Shown here: positions 43,872-53,142 of the stretch, piece by piece
Layout of the letters: every line of letters begins with the position of its first letter
Position numbering within the stretch: position 1 is the first letter of the stretch
Made by a program: the position numbers and the translations under genes
Assembly (NCBI GenBank): GCA_964019425.1
Contig: OZ025853.1
Span: 564,001-628,000 of the forward strand
Source: Flectonema sp. DT1601
Taxonomy: Eukaryota; Euglenozoa; Diplonemea; Diplonemida; Diplonemidae
DNA length: 64,000 nt
Direction: 5' to 3'
The notes under the pieces: generated by a model
Database searches by the model: none
What the model saw: the letters and a program-made list of their open reading frames with translations, nothing else
What the model was told of the DNA's origin: nothing

Positions 43872-44433
43872 TACCCTAAAACAAGTTGAAAGTAAAAGTT
43901 CAAGGAAAGAAATAAAACAACGGATCAACTACTCACATCACATGCCAGTATCTCGTTAAGAGAACTGCAGCCTGACTGTGCTGGTATTGATAATCAAAGT
44001 ATTGAATGTTCTCTGACTTTGATTTAGATTTGGTGTAGTTGTGAACTTAAGTTTTATGGGAAACGGAACGGACACTTTCATTTTTATTTTTTTTGCGCAG
44101 ACTTTTCTACTAACATACCAGTAGTTGAGCCTCTCGCATACCTCTCACAAAGCAGGAAGCACAGCCATTATTATTTATTTGTTTTCCTTTCATATCCTTC
44201 CCTTGCGACGATGAAGGTTTTCCCACTCTTGTTTAGTTAATGGTTTAACACACCCGACTGTCTGCTGAATAATACGACGAAAGATGGTATCGATCCAAAT
44301 ATCGTCAATTCGGTTGGATGCCGCTGCGGGTACTTCCTCTCTTCCTCTCTCTCTCTCTCTCTACTATTTTCATATCACTTATGAGAGAATTGATTAGAAT
44401 TATATTCACAGCTCTGTAAGAACTTTCACAACA
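43872..44433 (+). other. Spacer, part of the duplicated unit
   Basis: Repeated at 54259-54820 with few differences. It includes a CT microsatellite near 44337-44361 and ends in TATTCACAG (44411) before H2B copy 3. No gene was seen. Confidence 0.6.
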
Positions 44434-44847
44434 ATGGCCCTTTCACCAAGCAAGTCCAGCCAGAAGAAGTCGAGAACCCCAAAGTCGAAGAAAGAGAAGA
44501 AGACCGGGGAGAGAAAGAAGCCAAGAATGAGCAAGAACGGAAAGAGAATCTCGAAGTCTAAGTTCACCAACTACGCCAGATTCATTCACAGAATCCTTCC
44601 AAAGGACACCAGAATCTCTGCCAGAGGAATGGCGATTGTGAACTCATTCGTCCACGACATCTTTGAGAGACTGGCGTCTGAGGCAGGCAGAGTGACCGCA
44701 CACGCTGAGCACAAGACCATCAGCTCCCAGGCAGTGATGGCTGCTGTCAAGCTTCAGCTTCCAATTGACTTCGCTCAGGGAGCTATCCAGGCTGGAGCTC
44801 AGGCCATCAACCACTACGCTGATGCCGTTCGCAAGTCGAAGAAGTAA
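44434..44847 (+). CDS. H2B: Histone H2B, array copy 3
   Basis: 137 residues, majority protein sequence. Leader class II (CACAGCTCTGTAAGAACTTTC, 22 nt from AG to ATG). The 3' flank is class C (GTTCCTTATTGTATTCCCTC) with a hairpin at 44911, the same as copies 4 and 5. Its duplicated partner at 54821 has the same leader but a class B' 3' flank, so the two differ at the 3' end of the ORF. Confidence 0.97.
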   Translation: MALSPSKSSQKKSRTPKSKKEKKTGERKKPRMSKNGKRISKSKFTNYARFIHRILPKDTRISARGMAIVNSFVHDIFERLASEAGRVTAHAEHKTISSQAVMAAVKLQLPIDFAQGAIQAGAQAINHYADAVRKSKK

Positions 44848-44910
44848 GTTCCTTATTGTATTCCCTCTCTTGTTTTAAATTAATTCCAAACCACGACCGC
44901 TTGACGGGAC

Positions 44911-44928
44911 CGGTGCTGCTCGGCACCG
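44911..44928 (+). promoter_or_regulatory. Candidate histone mRNA 3' stem-loop, class C
   Basis: CGGTGCT-GCTC-GGCACCG: six Watson-Crick pairs plus an inner T-G, 4-nt loop, starting 63 nt after the stop. The same hairpin occurs at 49598-49615 and 51436-51453, even though sequence downstream of this copy diverges just after it. Confidence 0.6.
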
Positions 44929-45382
44929 CTAAGTTTGTTTACTGGAAAGTAATAAAATGATTTATTTATATTGTTAACAAAGCAACAGGAAACACGACAC
45001 GAACATGTGAGAGTTTTGGAGGAAAAAAAAAATGCTGGCGCCCAACTGCGAAAAAAAAAAGAGCTATTCACAACAGCGAAAATTTTCATTTTTATGTAGG
45101 CAACGTAGAAAGTCTTATAATTATAAGTAATTCCGTGCATTGAGCAATCCATAACCGGGATTTCCCTCTGAGTTGAGTGGGGGATGAAAGGGGAACCAAA
45201 ATTTTGTTTTTATTGACCTGATGTAAACCTTAATAATATGCTGTACGTGTTGTTTTGCTAGTGAAAAAAAAGAGAATCGCAAATGGGGTACTGGAAGTGG
45301 CATCGGCGATGCCACCGACAATAGTGTTAAAGGTTGAGTCGTCAAGTTCAAAAAATTTCCCTTTAATATTTATTTGATTTTG

Positions 45383-45405
45383 AAGTATAAAGAAAAACTA
45401 ATTTT
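45383..45405 (+). repeat. Target-site duplication, left (23 bp)
   Basis: AAGTATAAAGAAAAACTAAT followed by TTT; repeated exactly at 46058-46080, flanking the retroposon. This identifies insertion by target-primed reverse transcription. Confidence 0.92.
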
Positions 45406-46057
45406 GGTCCGGCGCAGTTATGACCTTAAACTGACTGTCATCTTACCTGATCCTTTTGGTTTTCATTTCTTGCTGAGTGATATGGCTATGTGCTGCCCAA
45501 AAGTTTTTGTGGTACATTTCTAAAGCTTTTCGGTAAGCCCACAGTACAATTATAATGCTTTGGACAACTGGGGGTCAACGATCCTCGGTACTGTCCCGGG
45601 GTTTTCTATTTTCTTTCGTGGAGTGTGGGCATATGGCACATGTGGTCGTATTATAAGGAAAGATGTATATGAAAGAAGATTTTTTATTTTTTTTGTACCT
45701 ACAAACCTATTGTTCGGTAAAAAGAGAATTGTGGCAGCGTAACTAACCTATTCCTTTATTAGGATTTTCTACCGGTTGCGCACAAACAAAATAAAAGTGT
45801 GAGTGAGTAAGTAAAAAAGTGAAGTTTGCCGATTATTTTTCACCTTCCCCCCCCCACTCCCAGATCATTTCTCTTTTATTTTCTTTAGTTGTTTACAACC
45901 TGTTAGCCTCTGGGCAAGGTGGAAGCTGGAAGTTGATCACTTCCAGCCAATACTATGACACTACAATCTTCGCGATTGGGTCCTTACTGATGCGGGCTAC
46001 CCAGACCCCTCGTAGTCATCAGTTTGTATTTTGCTAAAAAAAAAAAAAAAAAAAAAA
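45406..46057 (+). mobile_element. Dispersed non-coding retroposon, copy 3, complete with poly(A) tail
   Basis: 652 bp from GGTCCGGCGCAGTTATGACC to TATTTTGCT plus about 22 A, flanked by a 23-bp direct target-site duplication. It includes a 9-bp hairpin (GCTGGAAGT / ACTTCCAGC) and a terminal inverted pair ACTGATG / CATCAGT. It carries an internal insertion of the small TTGTGGCAGC element (45724-45835) relative to the 20967 copy. No conserved ORF, so it must use reverse transcriptase from elsewhere. Confidence 0.9.
45724..45835 (+). repeat. Small dispersed element, copy 2, inside the retroposon
   Basis: AGAATTGTGGCAGCGTAAC ... GGTTGCGCACAAACAAAA and a GTGAG-rich tail, matching 32447-32549. Absent from the corresponding place in the 20967 retroposon copy. 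Confidence 0.65.
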
Positions 46058-46080
46058 AAGTATAAAGAAAAACTAATTTT
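46058..46080 (+). repeat. Target-site duplication, right (23 bp)
   Basis: Exact repeat of 45383-45405 immediately after the poly(A) tail. Confidence 0.92.
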
Positions 46081-46104
46081 AAACTGTAACGGGCTACAGG
46101 GCAT

Positions 46105-46230
46105 CATGGGGGCGCTCTATTTTGACAGCACATATGGGGATTTATCGATACTAACTGTTGGTCTCTCGAACCCTATATTCGTTTTAGCAAGTTTCAAGTT
46201 GCTTTATATTTAATCATAGTATCAAGTTCC
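46105..46230 (+). repeat. Dispersed repeat sharing TTATCGATACTAACTGT, copy 2
   Basis: Colinear short blocks shared with 33056-33170, with spacing differences. No coding potential. Confidence 0.55.
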
Positions 46231-46637
46231 CCACTTGTCTTCCTGCAACTATTACTTTAAAAGATGCCTTTTGAAATGGCAATTGTTTTTGAGTTCCTAT
46301 AAGCAATTAACCCTTGCGGTGGTTGAAAAAGAAGTACCCGGCAATTCCCGGAAAAGCAGAAGTTGGATCTCAGGTCGGTGACAGAAATTTCGATACCAAT
46401 TAATTTGGAAAGAGTGCATTCAGTTCACTTATCACTTTTTATTTTAACAGCGAAGATGATATTAACAGAATCCCCAGTGGCGTTAATCTTAATAGGTTGG
46501 GACTAAATTGTGCAAAAAAAAAAAAAAAAAAAAAAAAAGAAGTCTGTTTGAAGAAATATGTTTCGCGCGTTTGTTAATCTCATCATACTCCCAAGACATT
46601 CATCATCACATTTCGTAGGTTACTCAGGCGAGTTAAA

Positions 46638-48128
46638 ATGCAACTCTCGGTTACGTTCCCGGACACCGGATTTCCTGACGTTGTTTTTACAGCTTCTGGA
46701 GAGTCGCTCGTGAAGGATGCATTACAGGTTGCAGCTGACGAGTGGGGTACCGATGCTGACTTTCTTGAGCTTTCTCTCGCAGGATCGCTGCTTCGAGCAG
46801 GTAATCGACTGGTGTCGTATGGAGTGGAGGACGGCTCGCTGTTGGATGCATCGGTGGTGCGCTTGTTTGGATTGGAATGGTTCACAGATGTTGCAAAGAG
46901 AGCGAAGGCATTCCTACGAGGAGAACGGGATCAGGACGGGTTTTTCTGCCTTGATACTCCCACATTCGCTGTGGATGGCTGTCTTCAGTTTGACAACGAT
47001 GAGTGGTTCTCGAATGATATTACGAACATCTCATTCAGCAACTCTGAACCCTCAGTCACAACCGTTTCAGATTATTTCTTAGCTCAATTAGGTGAGGTTA
47101 CAAATATCCGTCTGTCTGGTCTTCAATACGTCACAGTTGTTGGTGATTATTTCCTCCAAGATTGCGAGTTACTAACATCCGTAGACTTGCCAAGTCTCAG
47201 CAATGTTTCAGCTGTTGGAGACTATTTTCTATATAATTGTTCATCCCTCACATCTCTGGACTTATCAAGCCTCAGCAATATTTCAGCTGTTGGAGACTGT
47301 TTTCTAAGTTGTTGTTCATCCCTCACATCTCTGGACTTATCAAGTCTCAGCAATATTTCAGCTGTTGAAGACTATTTTCTATATAAGTGTTCATCCCTCA
47401 CATCTCTGGACTTATCAAGTCTCAGCAATATTTCAGCTGTTGGAGACTGTTTTCTAAGTTGTTGTTCATCCCTCACATCTCTGGACTTATCAAGTCTCAG
47501 CAATATTTCAGCTGTTGGAGACTGTTTTCTAAGTTGTTGTTCATCCCTCACATCTCTGGACTTATCAAGTCTCAGCAATATTTCAGCTGTTGGAGACTGT
47601 TTTCTAAGTTGTTGTTCATCCCTCACATCTCTGGACTTGCCGAGTCTCAGCAATATTTCAGCTGTTGAAGACTATTTTCTATATAAGTGTTCATCCCTCA
47701 CATCTCTGGACTTATCAAGTCTCAGCAATATTTCAGCTGTTGGAGACTGTTTTCTAAGTTGTTGTTCATCCCTCACATCTCTGGACTTGGCAAGTCCCAG
47801 CAATATTTCAGCTGTTGAAGACTATTTTCTATATAAGTGTTCATCCCTCACATCTCTGGACTTATCAAGTCTCAGCAATATTTCAGCTGTTGGAGACTGT
47901 TTTCTAAGTTGTTGTTCATCCCTCACATCTCTGGACTTGGCAAGTCCCAGCAATATTTCAGCTGTTGGAGACGATTTTCTAAGTGATTGTTCATCCCTCA
48001 CATCTCTGGACTTATCAAGTCTCAGCAATGTTTCAGCTGTTGGAAACAATTTTCTATATAATTGTTCATCACTTACTTCCTTGGATTTTTCCCTCATGAA
48101 TGTGGCATCCGTTGGAAGTAAGTTCTAA
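46638..48128 (+). CDS. BspA-like leucine-rich-repeat protein with ubiquitin-like N-terminus
   Basis: 496 residues. The first 80 residues (MQLSVTFPDTGFPDVVF ... LLRAGNRLVSYGVEDGSLLDA) have the strand pattern of a ubiquitin-like beta-grasp domain. From about residue 135 to the end are 13 or more 25-residue repeats with core SSLTSLDLSSLSNISAVGD, of the BspA-type LRR class found in Trichomonas, Entamoeba and bacterial surface proteins. At the DNA level the repeats are 75-bp units, some identical, alternating VGDCFLSCC and VEDYFLYKC versions, so the array expanded recently. No signal peptide or membrane helix is visible, so the protein is likely intracellular. The role is unknown; LRRs usually bind proteins. 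A TACTCAG site ends 10 nt before the ATG. Confidence 0.85.
   Translation: MQLSVTFPDTGFPDVVFTASGESLVKDALQVAADEWGTDADFLELSLAGSLLRAGNRLVSYGVEDGSLLDASVVRLFGLEWFTDVAKRAKAFLRGERDQDGFFCLDTPTFAVDGCLQFDNDEWFSNDITNISFSNSEPSVTTVSDYFLAQLGEVTNIRLSGLQYVTVVGDYFLQDCELLTSVDLPSLSNVSAVGDYFLYNCSSLTSLDLSSLSNISAVGDCFLSCCSSLTSLDLSSLSNISAVEDYFLYKCSSLTSLDLSSLSNISAVGDCFLSCCSSLTSLDLSSLSNISAVGDCFLSCCSSLTSLDLSSLSNISAVGDCFLSCCSSLTSLDLPSLSNISAVEDYFLYKCSSLTSLDLSSLSNISAVGDCFLSCCSSLTSLDLASPSNISAVEDYFLYKCSSLTSLDLSSLSNISAVGDCFLSCCSSLTSLDLASPSNISAVGDDFLSDCSSLTSLDLSSLSNVSAVGNNFLYNCSSLTSLDFSLMNVASVGSKF
47241..48080 (+). repeat. 75-bp tandem repeats within the LRR gene
   Basis: Units beginning TCATCCCTCACATCTCTGGA recur every 75 bp (e.g. 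47241, 47316, 47391), in phase with the 25-residue protein repeat. Many units are identical. This is coding, not a CRISPR or satellite. Confidence 0.92.
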
Positions 48129-49120
48129 ATAACTGTTCATCCGTTAACAGAGACCAACTGCATACGAGAGTAAGGAATTTGTAATGACGGAAAACATAAG
48201 TGTTGTTTCCAATGTGTGTGCGTTATTCCCTTTTGTTTTATTTCGAGGTATTTAATATATCTTTTATTCAAGTTTCTCATTACTGGGTTCTGATGTGAAG
48301 AAGCATGTTATGAAACTTATTGATAATGCTAATTAAACTACCGATTTAAACATTGTTATTGACGAGCTTTCTGTAGTAGATGCGGTGACTGGTTAGGGAT
48401 CTGATAGAATGTGACTGGGTCACATTCTATCAGACACCCAACCCCGTTTGGAATTCCCCACCCGCCCTTCCCCCGCCAGTGTCCGGTCGAATCGATACGG
48501 GCCTGGCACAATCCCTGCGCGGAAGTAATCTGCACCCATCCACGGTGTAGATACTTCTTTGTGTTGATCTCAGCTTGTTTAGGTAATGCCTTATTCTCTT
48601 ATCATATTTCCTTCTCAGGTGCAAACAGTGATGGAAAGCGAATTACCGAAATGTTCTCTTTTGTAAACATGTTTTAAATTGACGTTTCTGAATGCCTTTC
48701 CCTGCTGTGATTCTCCAGTGCCGTACTGCACTGAATGACAACACGGACAAAGAGACATGTATGCAGACACGTTAGAAACATTGATTGTGATGTAGAATAC
48801 GTACGTCATCTGCAGAGTGTTAGCCTATATTAGCATTATTAGTCACTGTGTCGTGAGTCTTTTAATTTCATCATTCAGCTTTGATGCAACACAGAGATTG
48901 ATATTCGTATAAATCAATTTTACAACATCGAACAGTTAACCCCGGGGGGCGGTGAGTGATGTCTTATCTTATTTCTGATCCTCTTTTAAGGAATGGGTAA
49001 TCAATCCACTCGGAGATATTAACAAGTTCACCAACCCCTCAGTTTGGTTACTGTAGTTTATTTGTGAATCCCAGTTGATAACCTTCTCTGTTAGTTTATA
49101 TTTACAACACTTTCAAAACA
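48129..49120 (+). other. Intergenic, 1 kb, with perfect inverted repeat
   Basis: It holds the 15-bp inverted repeat at 48401-48433 and an unusually GC-rich block (about 48455-48550) among AT-rich DNA. No tRNA or other RNA gene could be folded with confidence. It ends in TCTGTTAG (49094), the class I H2B leader. Confidence 0.5.
48401..48433 (+). repeat. Perfect inverted repeat, 15-bp arms
   Basis: CTGATAGAATGTGAC - TGG - GTCACATTCTATCAG. A strong hairpin located 272 nt after the LRR gene and just before a GC-rich block. Confidence 0.9.
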
Positions 49121-49534
49121 ATGGCCCTTTCACCAAGCAAGTCCAGCCAGAAGAAGTCGAGAACCCCAAAGTCGAAGAAGGAGAAGAAGACCGGGGAGAG
49201 AAAGAAGCCAAGAATGAGCAAGAACGGAAAGAGAATCTCGAAGTCTAAGTTCACCAACTACGCCAGATTCATTCACAGAATCCTTCCAAAGGACACCAGA
49301 ATCTCTGCCAGAGGAATGGCGATTGTGAACTCATTCGTCCACGACATCTTTGAGAGACTGGCGTCTGAGGCAGGCAGAGTGACCGCACACGCTGAGCACA
49401 AGACCATCAGCTCCCAGGCAGTGATGGCTGCTGTCAAGCTTCAGCTTCCAATTGACTTCGCTCAGGGAGCTATCCAGGCTGGAGCTCAGGCCATCAACCA
49501 CTACGCTGATGCCGTTCGCAAGTCGAAGAAGTAA
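49121..49534 (+). CDS. H2B: Histone H2B, array copy 4
   Basis: 137 residues, majority sequence. Leader class I (like copies 2 and 7, with TTTCAAAACA in place of TTTCACAACA) but 3' flank class C (like copies 3 and 5), a combination not found in the other class I copies; this points to recombination inside the ORF. Hairpin at 49598. Confidence 0.97.
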   Translation: MALSPSKSSQKKSRTPKSKKEKKTGERKKPRMSKNGKRISKSKFTNYARFIHRILPKDTRISARGMAIVNSFVHDIFERLASEAGRVTAHAEHKTISSQAVMAAVKLQLPIDFAQGAIQAGAQAINHYADAVRKSKK

Positions 49535-49597
49535 GTTCCTTATTGTATTCCCTCTCTTGTTTTAAATTAGTTCCAAACTACGACCGCTTGACGGGAC

Positions 49598-49615
49598 CGG
49601 TGCTGCTCGGCACCG
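49598..49615 (+). promoter_or_regulatory. Candidate histone mRNA 3' stem-loop, class C
   Basis: The same CGGTGCT-GCTC-GGCACCG hairpin, 63 nt after the stop of copy 4. Confidence 0.6.
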
Positions 49616-49833
49616 TTTTGTATGTAACAACAAATGTAATATTTTAGTAATTAATTCCTCTTACTCTTAACAGGAAATATTAAGAGATTGCTTGCTACTG
49701 GTAATCTCATTATGCATCATTACAATTATTAGTGGAGATAACCCAATTACGTTGTGGTCTCGTTTTCGAATATGATGATGAACTTGTTCGAAATTCTTTT
49801 TTTCTTCTAACAGAAATCTCAATCTATTTAGCA

Positions 49834-50418
49834 ATGCGTGTTCTATCCGCTCTTTTTGCCGCCTTTGCGTGTGCCTCAGCTGCTCCTGAGAAGTTTGCGA
49901 TAAAGTTCACTACGGATATTAATGCTTCTGGTAACAACGTGATCATGTTGAACGTTACGAGAAGTGACGCACCAATTGGAGCAGATCACTTGTATGAGTT
50001 AGTACAGGATGGGTTTTATGACCAGGCAGCTTACTTTAGAGTCGTTCCAAACTTTGTTCTTCAGTTTGGAATTGCTGGAGAACCAGCTGAGAACAAGAAG
50101 TGGAACAAACCAATAAATGATGATCCTGTTGTTGGTTCAAACCTCGCAGGTACTGTCTCATATGCTACTGCTGGACCAAACACCAGAACCACTCAGTTAT
50201 TTATTAACTACGTTGATAACAAGCAGCTTGACACCATGGGATTCGCTCCCGTTGGTATCGTCACTCAGGGACTTGATGTTGCTAAGGCTGTTTTCAACCC
50301 AACCCCAGGAAATCCAAATGGAGTTGACCAGCAGCAGTACACATCTAAGGGAAACACTTGGATCAAACAGGAATACCCAACTATTAACTTCATAACTAAT
50401 GCTACTATCGTACATTAA
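49834..50418 (+). CDS. Secreted cyclophilin-type peptidyl-prolyl isomerase
   Basis: 194 residues from the ATG at 49834. Signal peptide MRVLSALFAAFACASAAPE. Cyclophilins catalyse cis-trans isomerisation of Xaa-Pro bonds; this one would act in the secretory pathway or outside. Family features: PIGADHLYELVQDGFYDQAA, then YFRVVPNFVLQFG carrying the catalytic Arg (canonical FHRIIPNFMIQ), TVSYATAGPNTRTTQLFINY, and MGFAPVGIVTQGLDV. No ER-retention signal (it ends NATIVH) and a possible N-glycosylation site near the end (TNAT). The aligned Trp of the cyclosporin site is not seen. An upstream in-frame ATG at 49732 would hide the signal peptide and precedes a textbook TTTTTTTCTTCTAACAG acceptor ending at 49813, 20 nt before the ATG. 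Confidence 0.9.
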   Translation: MRVLSALFAAFACASAAPEKFAIKFTTDINASGNNVIMLNVTRSDAPIGADHLYELVQDGFYDQAAYFRVVPNFVLQFGIAGEPAENKKWNKPINDDPVVGSNLAGTVSYATAGPNTRTTQLFINYVDNKQLDTMGFAPVGIVTQGLDVAKAVFNPTPGNPNGVDQQQYTSKGNTWIKQEYPTINFITNATIVH

Positions 50419-50955
50419 GTATTGTTGAAAAGGGATTGATCTTTCCTTTATTTCCGTCAACGTTAATTGTTTTTTTCTTTCCCCTTTTTTCCCCTTCTTT
50501 TTGTCGCATTTGAATGTATGACTTTATACATCTCTTTTTTGTGCATTCGGCGACAGCTTATATTAACCGGAGAGTGTGACCGATTCGAACACACGGAAAT
50601 AGCGTTCTCAATATAACCGTTGATTAAGATAAAGGAAAGAAAAAATAAATATCTCCAGCTTTCTTTATTTAATTGTTCTTTCTTGCGTGTTTTTTTTTTT
50701 TTTTTTTTTTTTTTTTTGTCTTTTAATACATGAATTTTATATATAAAACAATAACAAAACATAAGACTCAAATCTTGTATCGTCATGCAAGGTCAGTAAT
50801 ACGTGTGCACGTGTAGGATATAACCCTTGTGTGGTTCTCTGTTATTGTCTCTATTTTCTCTGACAGGAATTCTTACGGTGATATTCTTTCTTTTCTCATG
50901 CCGACGTCACATATATATTTTTGTCTCCCTTTTAGTAAGAAATACTAACAAAACA
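50419..50955 (+). other. Intergenic
   Basis: T-rich with a run of about 27 T at 50691-50717. It ends CTCCCTTTTAG (50935), 20 nt before H2B copy 5. No gene was seen. Confidence 0.5.
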
Positions 50956-51372
50956 ATGGCCCTTTCACCAAGCAAGTCCAGCCAGAAGAAGAAGTCGAGA
51001 ACCCCAAAGTCGAAGAAGGAGAAGAAGACCGGGGAGAGAAAGAAGCCAAGAATGAGCAAGAACGGAAAGAGAATCTCGAAGTCAAAGTTCACCAACTACG
51101 CCAGATTCATTCACAGAATCCTTCCAAAGGACACCAGAATCTCTGCCAGGGGAATGGCGATTGTGAACTCATTCGTCCACGACATCTTTGAGAGACTGGC
51201 GTCTGAGGCAGGCAGGGTGACCGCACACGCTGAGCACAAGACCATCAGCTCCCAGGCAGTGATGGCTGCTGTCAAGCTTCAGCTTCCAATTGACTTCGCT
51301 CAGGGAGCTATCCAGGCTGGAGCTCAGGCCATCAACCACTACGCTGATGCCGTTCGCAAGTCGAAGAAGTAA
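50956..51372 (+). CDS. H2B: Histone H2B, array copy 5 (one-codon insertion)
   Basis: 138 residues: the tail reads SSQKKKSRTPK with an extra Lys codon relative to the majority. The fold is unchanged. In-frame upstream sequence to 50827 is untranslated leader: CCCTTTTAG ends 20 nt before the ATG, and this leader differs from all other copies. 3' flank class C, with about 145 bp shared with copy 4, and a hairpin at 51436. Confidence 0.96.
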   Translation: MALSPSKSSQKKKSRTPKSKKEKKTGERKKPRMSKNGKRISKSKFTNYARFIHRILPKDTRISARGMAIVNSFVHDIFERLASEAGRVTAHAEHKTISSQAVMAAVKLQLPIDFAQGAIQAGAQAINHYADAVRKSKK

Positions 51373-51774
51373 GTTCCTTATTGTATTCCCTCTCTTGTTT
51401 TAAATTAGTTCCAAACCACGACCGCTTGACGGGACCGGTGCTGCTCGGCACCGTTTTGTATGTAACAACAAATGTAATCTTTTATTAATTAATTCCTCTC
51501 ACTCTTAACAGGAAATATTCAGCAATAGAGTTTCTCATTTGCAGACCCATCATATAACTTTTGTAAGTTTGTACCAATGGGACATTGAAGTTGGGATTTA
51601 TTCGAACGAGTACGCACCCGAGTGTTGAAAGCATCAAGACGTTGGTTGTCTCTTTTTTTCCGCAGTTCTGATAGAGGCAGTCACCACCAAACTTTTCGAT
51701 CAGCTTGTGATGATTTCTAGCGTGTGTGTCTCATTAATTATGTTCTTCAGTTTGAATACAACACTTTCACAACA
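51373..51774 (+). other. Spacer between H2B copies 5 and 6
   Basis: Class C 3' region (homologous to 49535-49680) followed by unique sequence ending GTTCTTCAG (51750). No gene was seen. Confidence 0.5.
51436..51453 (+). promoter_or_regulatory. Candidate histone mRNA 3' stem-loop, class C
   Basis: CGGTGCT-GCTC-GGCACCG hairpin, 63 nt after the stop of copy 5. Confidence 0.6.
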
Positions 51775-52188
51775 ATGGCCCTTTCACCAAGCAAGTCCAG
51801 CCAGAAGAAGTCGAGAACCCCAAAGTCGAAGAAGGAGAAGAAGACTGGGGAGAGAAAGAAGCCAAGAATGAGCAAGAACGGAAAGAGAATCTCGAAGTCT
51901 AAGTTCACCAACTACGCCAGATTCATTCACAGAATCCTTCCAAAGGACACCAGAATCTCTGCCAGAGGAATGGCGATTGTGAACTCATTCGTCCACGACA
52001 TCTTTGAGCGACTGGCGTCTGAGGCAGGCAGAGTGACCGCACACGCTGAGCACAAGACCATCAGCTCCCAGGCAGTGATGGCTGCTGTCAAGCTTCAGCT
52101 CCCAATTGACTTCGCTCAGGGAGCTATCCAGGCTGGAGCTCAGGCCATCAACCACTACGCTGATGCCGTTCGCAAGTCGAAGAAGTAA
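51775..52188 (+). CDS. H2B: Histone H2B, array copy 6
   Basis: 137 residues, majority sequence (RMSK, SPSKSS). It is the left edge of the second copy of the 3.4-kb duplication (partner copy 1 at 41388, offset 10,387). Upstream sequence differs from copy 1, so the homology begins within or just before this ORF. GTTCTTCAG ends at 51750, a 24-nt leader. 3' class A. The upstream frame open from 51724 is leader, not protein. Confidence 0.96.
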   Translation: MALSPSKSSQKKSRTPKSKKEKKTGERKKPRMSKNGKRISKSKFTNYARFIHRILPKDTRISARGMAIVNSFVHDIFERLASEAGRVTAHAEHKTISSQAVMAAVKLQLPIDFAQGAIQAGAQAINHYADAVRKSKK

Positions 52189-52250
52189 AAGGTTCAACTT
52201 CTGAGACCCTCCTCTCATAACTCTCTGAGTGTTTTAACATTCATTGAGTG

Positions 52251-52266
52251 GGCGCTCCTAAGTGCC
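52251..52266 (+). promoter_or_regulatory. Candidate histone mRNA 3' stem-loop, class A
   Basis: GGCGCT-CCTA-AGTGCC, 62 nt after the stop of copy 6; identical to 41864-41879. Confidence 0.55.
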
Positions 52267-52488
52267 GAATAGTCGTTTCGTTGTTACGTTTTGTGTAAAC
52301 TATTTATAGACGTTGCATTTATTAATAATTTATTTTACATCAGCTGCGTATGTTATCGTCGTAAGGCTAGTCCTGGACTGCACTCAATGATGAGATGCCA
52401 ATTGCGATCTTTTACTAAATTAGTATCCGCAGGTGGGATAATTTTATAATGTTCTCTGTCAGTTTATATTTACAACACTTTCACAACA

Positions 52489-52902
52489 ATGGCCCTTTCA
52501 CCAAGCAAGTCCAGCCAGAAGAAGTCGAGAACCCCAAAGTCGAAGAAGGAGAAGAAGACTGGGGAGAGAAAGAAGCCAAGAATGAGCAAGAACGGAAAGA
52601 GAATCTCGAAGTCAAAGTTCACCAACTACGCCAGATTCATTCACAGAATCCTTCCAAAGGACACCAGAATCTCTGCCAGAGGAATGGCGATTGTGAACTC
52701 ATTCGTCCACGACATCTTTGAGAGACTGGCGTCTGAGGCAGGCAGAGTGACCGCACACGCTGAGCACAAGACCATCAGCTCCCAGGCGGTGATGGCTGCT
52801 GTCAAGCTTCAGCTCCCAATTGACTTCGCTCAGGGAGCTATCCAGGCTGGAGCTCAGGCCATCAACCACTACGCTGATGCCGTTCGCAAGTCGAAGAAGT
52901 AA
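52489..52902 (+). CDS. H2B: Histone H2B, array copy 7
   Basis: 137 residues, majority sequence. Duplicate of copy 2 at 42102 (offset 10,387) with the same class I leader and class B 3' flank; a few synonymous differences such as ACT for ACC in the KTGER stretch. Confidence 0.97.
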   Translation: MALSPSKSSQKKSRTPKSKKEKKTGERKKPRMSKNGKRISKSKFTNYARFIHRILPKDTRISARGMAIVNSFVHDIFERLASEAGRVTAHAEHKTISSQAVMAAVKLQLPIDFAQGAIQAGAQAINHYADAVRKSKK

Positions 52903-52975
52903 AAACAGCGGATTGGTATTTGTTGTGTTCTTGTGTTGAGATAGTAGTTTGTAGTTTTCTCAATTAACCTTGAGA

Positions 52976-52991
52976 GGTGTTCCTTAACACC
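52976..52991 (+). promoter_or_regulatory. Candidate histone mRNA 3' stem-loop, class B
   Basis: GGTGTT-CCTT-AACACC, 73 nt after the stop of copy 7. Confidence 0.6.
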
Positions 52992-53142
52992 AACGTGATT
53001 CTAATTTGTGATTCGAAGACGATTACCGCATAAATCCACTTTTCAAACAGGAGAACATTCACTGCTGATCACTTTTTGCGTCAGGTTCTGCCTCTTAAAA
53101 ACTAACTCGAATGCCATCCTTCAGTTTATTATTTCAACAACA

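Larger units (their letters stand above)
44848..46637 (+). other. Intergenic, 1.8 kb, with retroposon
   Basis: It holds the class C 3' region, a full retroposon with target-site duplication (45383-46080), a dispersed repeat (46105-46230), and an A run near 46515-46538. No gene was seen. Confidence 0.6.

Noticed and set aside
47372-48097. Repeated units resembling a CRISPR array or satellite, and minus-strand ORFs
   Set aside because: The 75-bp units are in frame with an LRR protein and have no unique spacers.
48411-48677. 88-residue ORF in the GC-rich block
   Set aside because: It starts inside the inverted repeat and shows no protein features.
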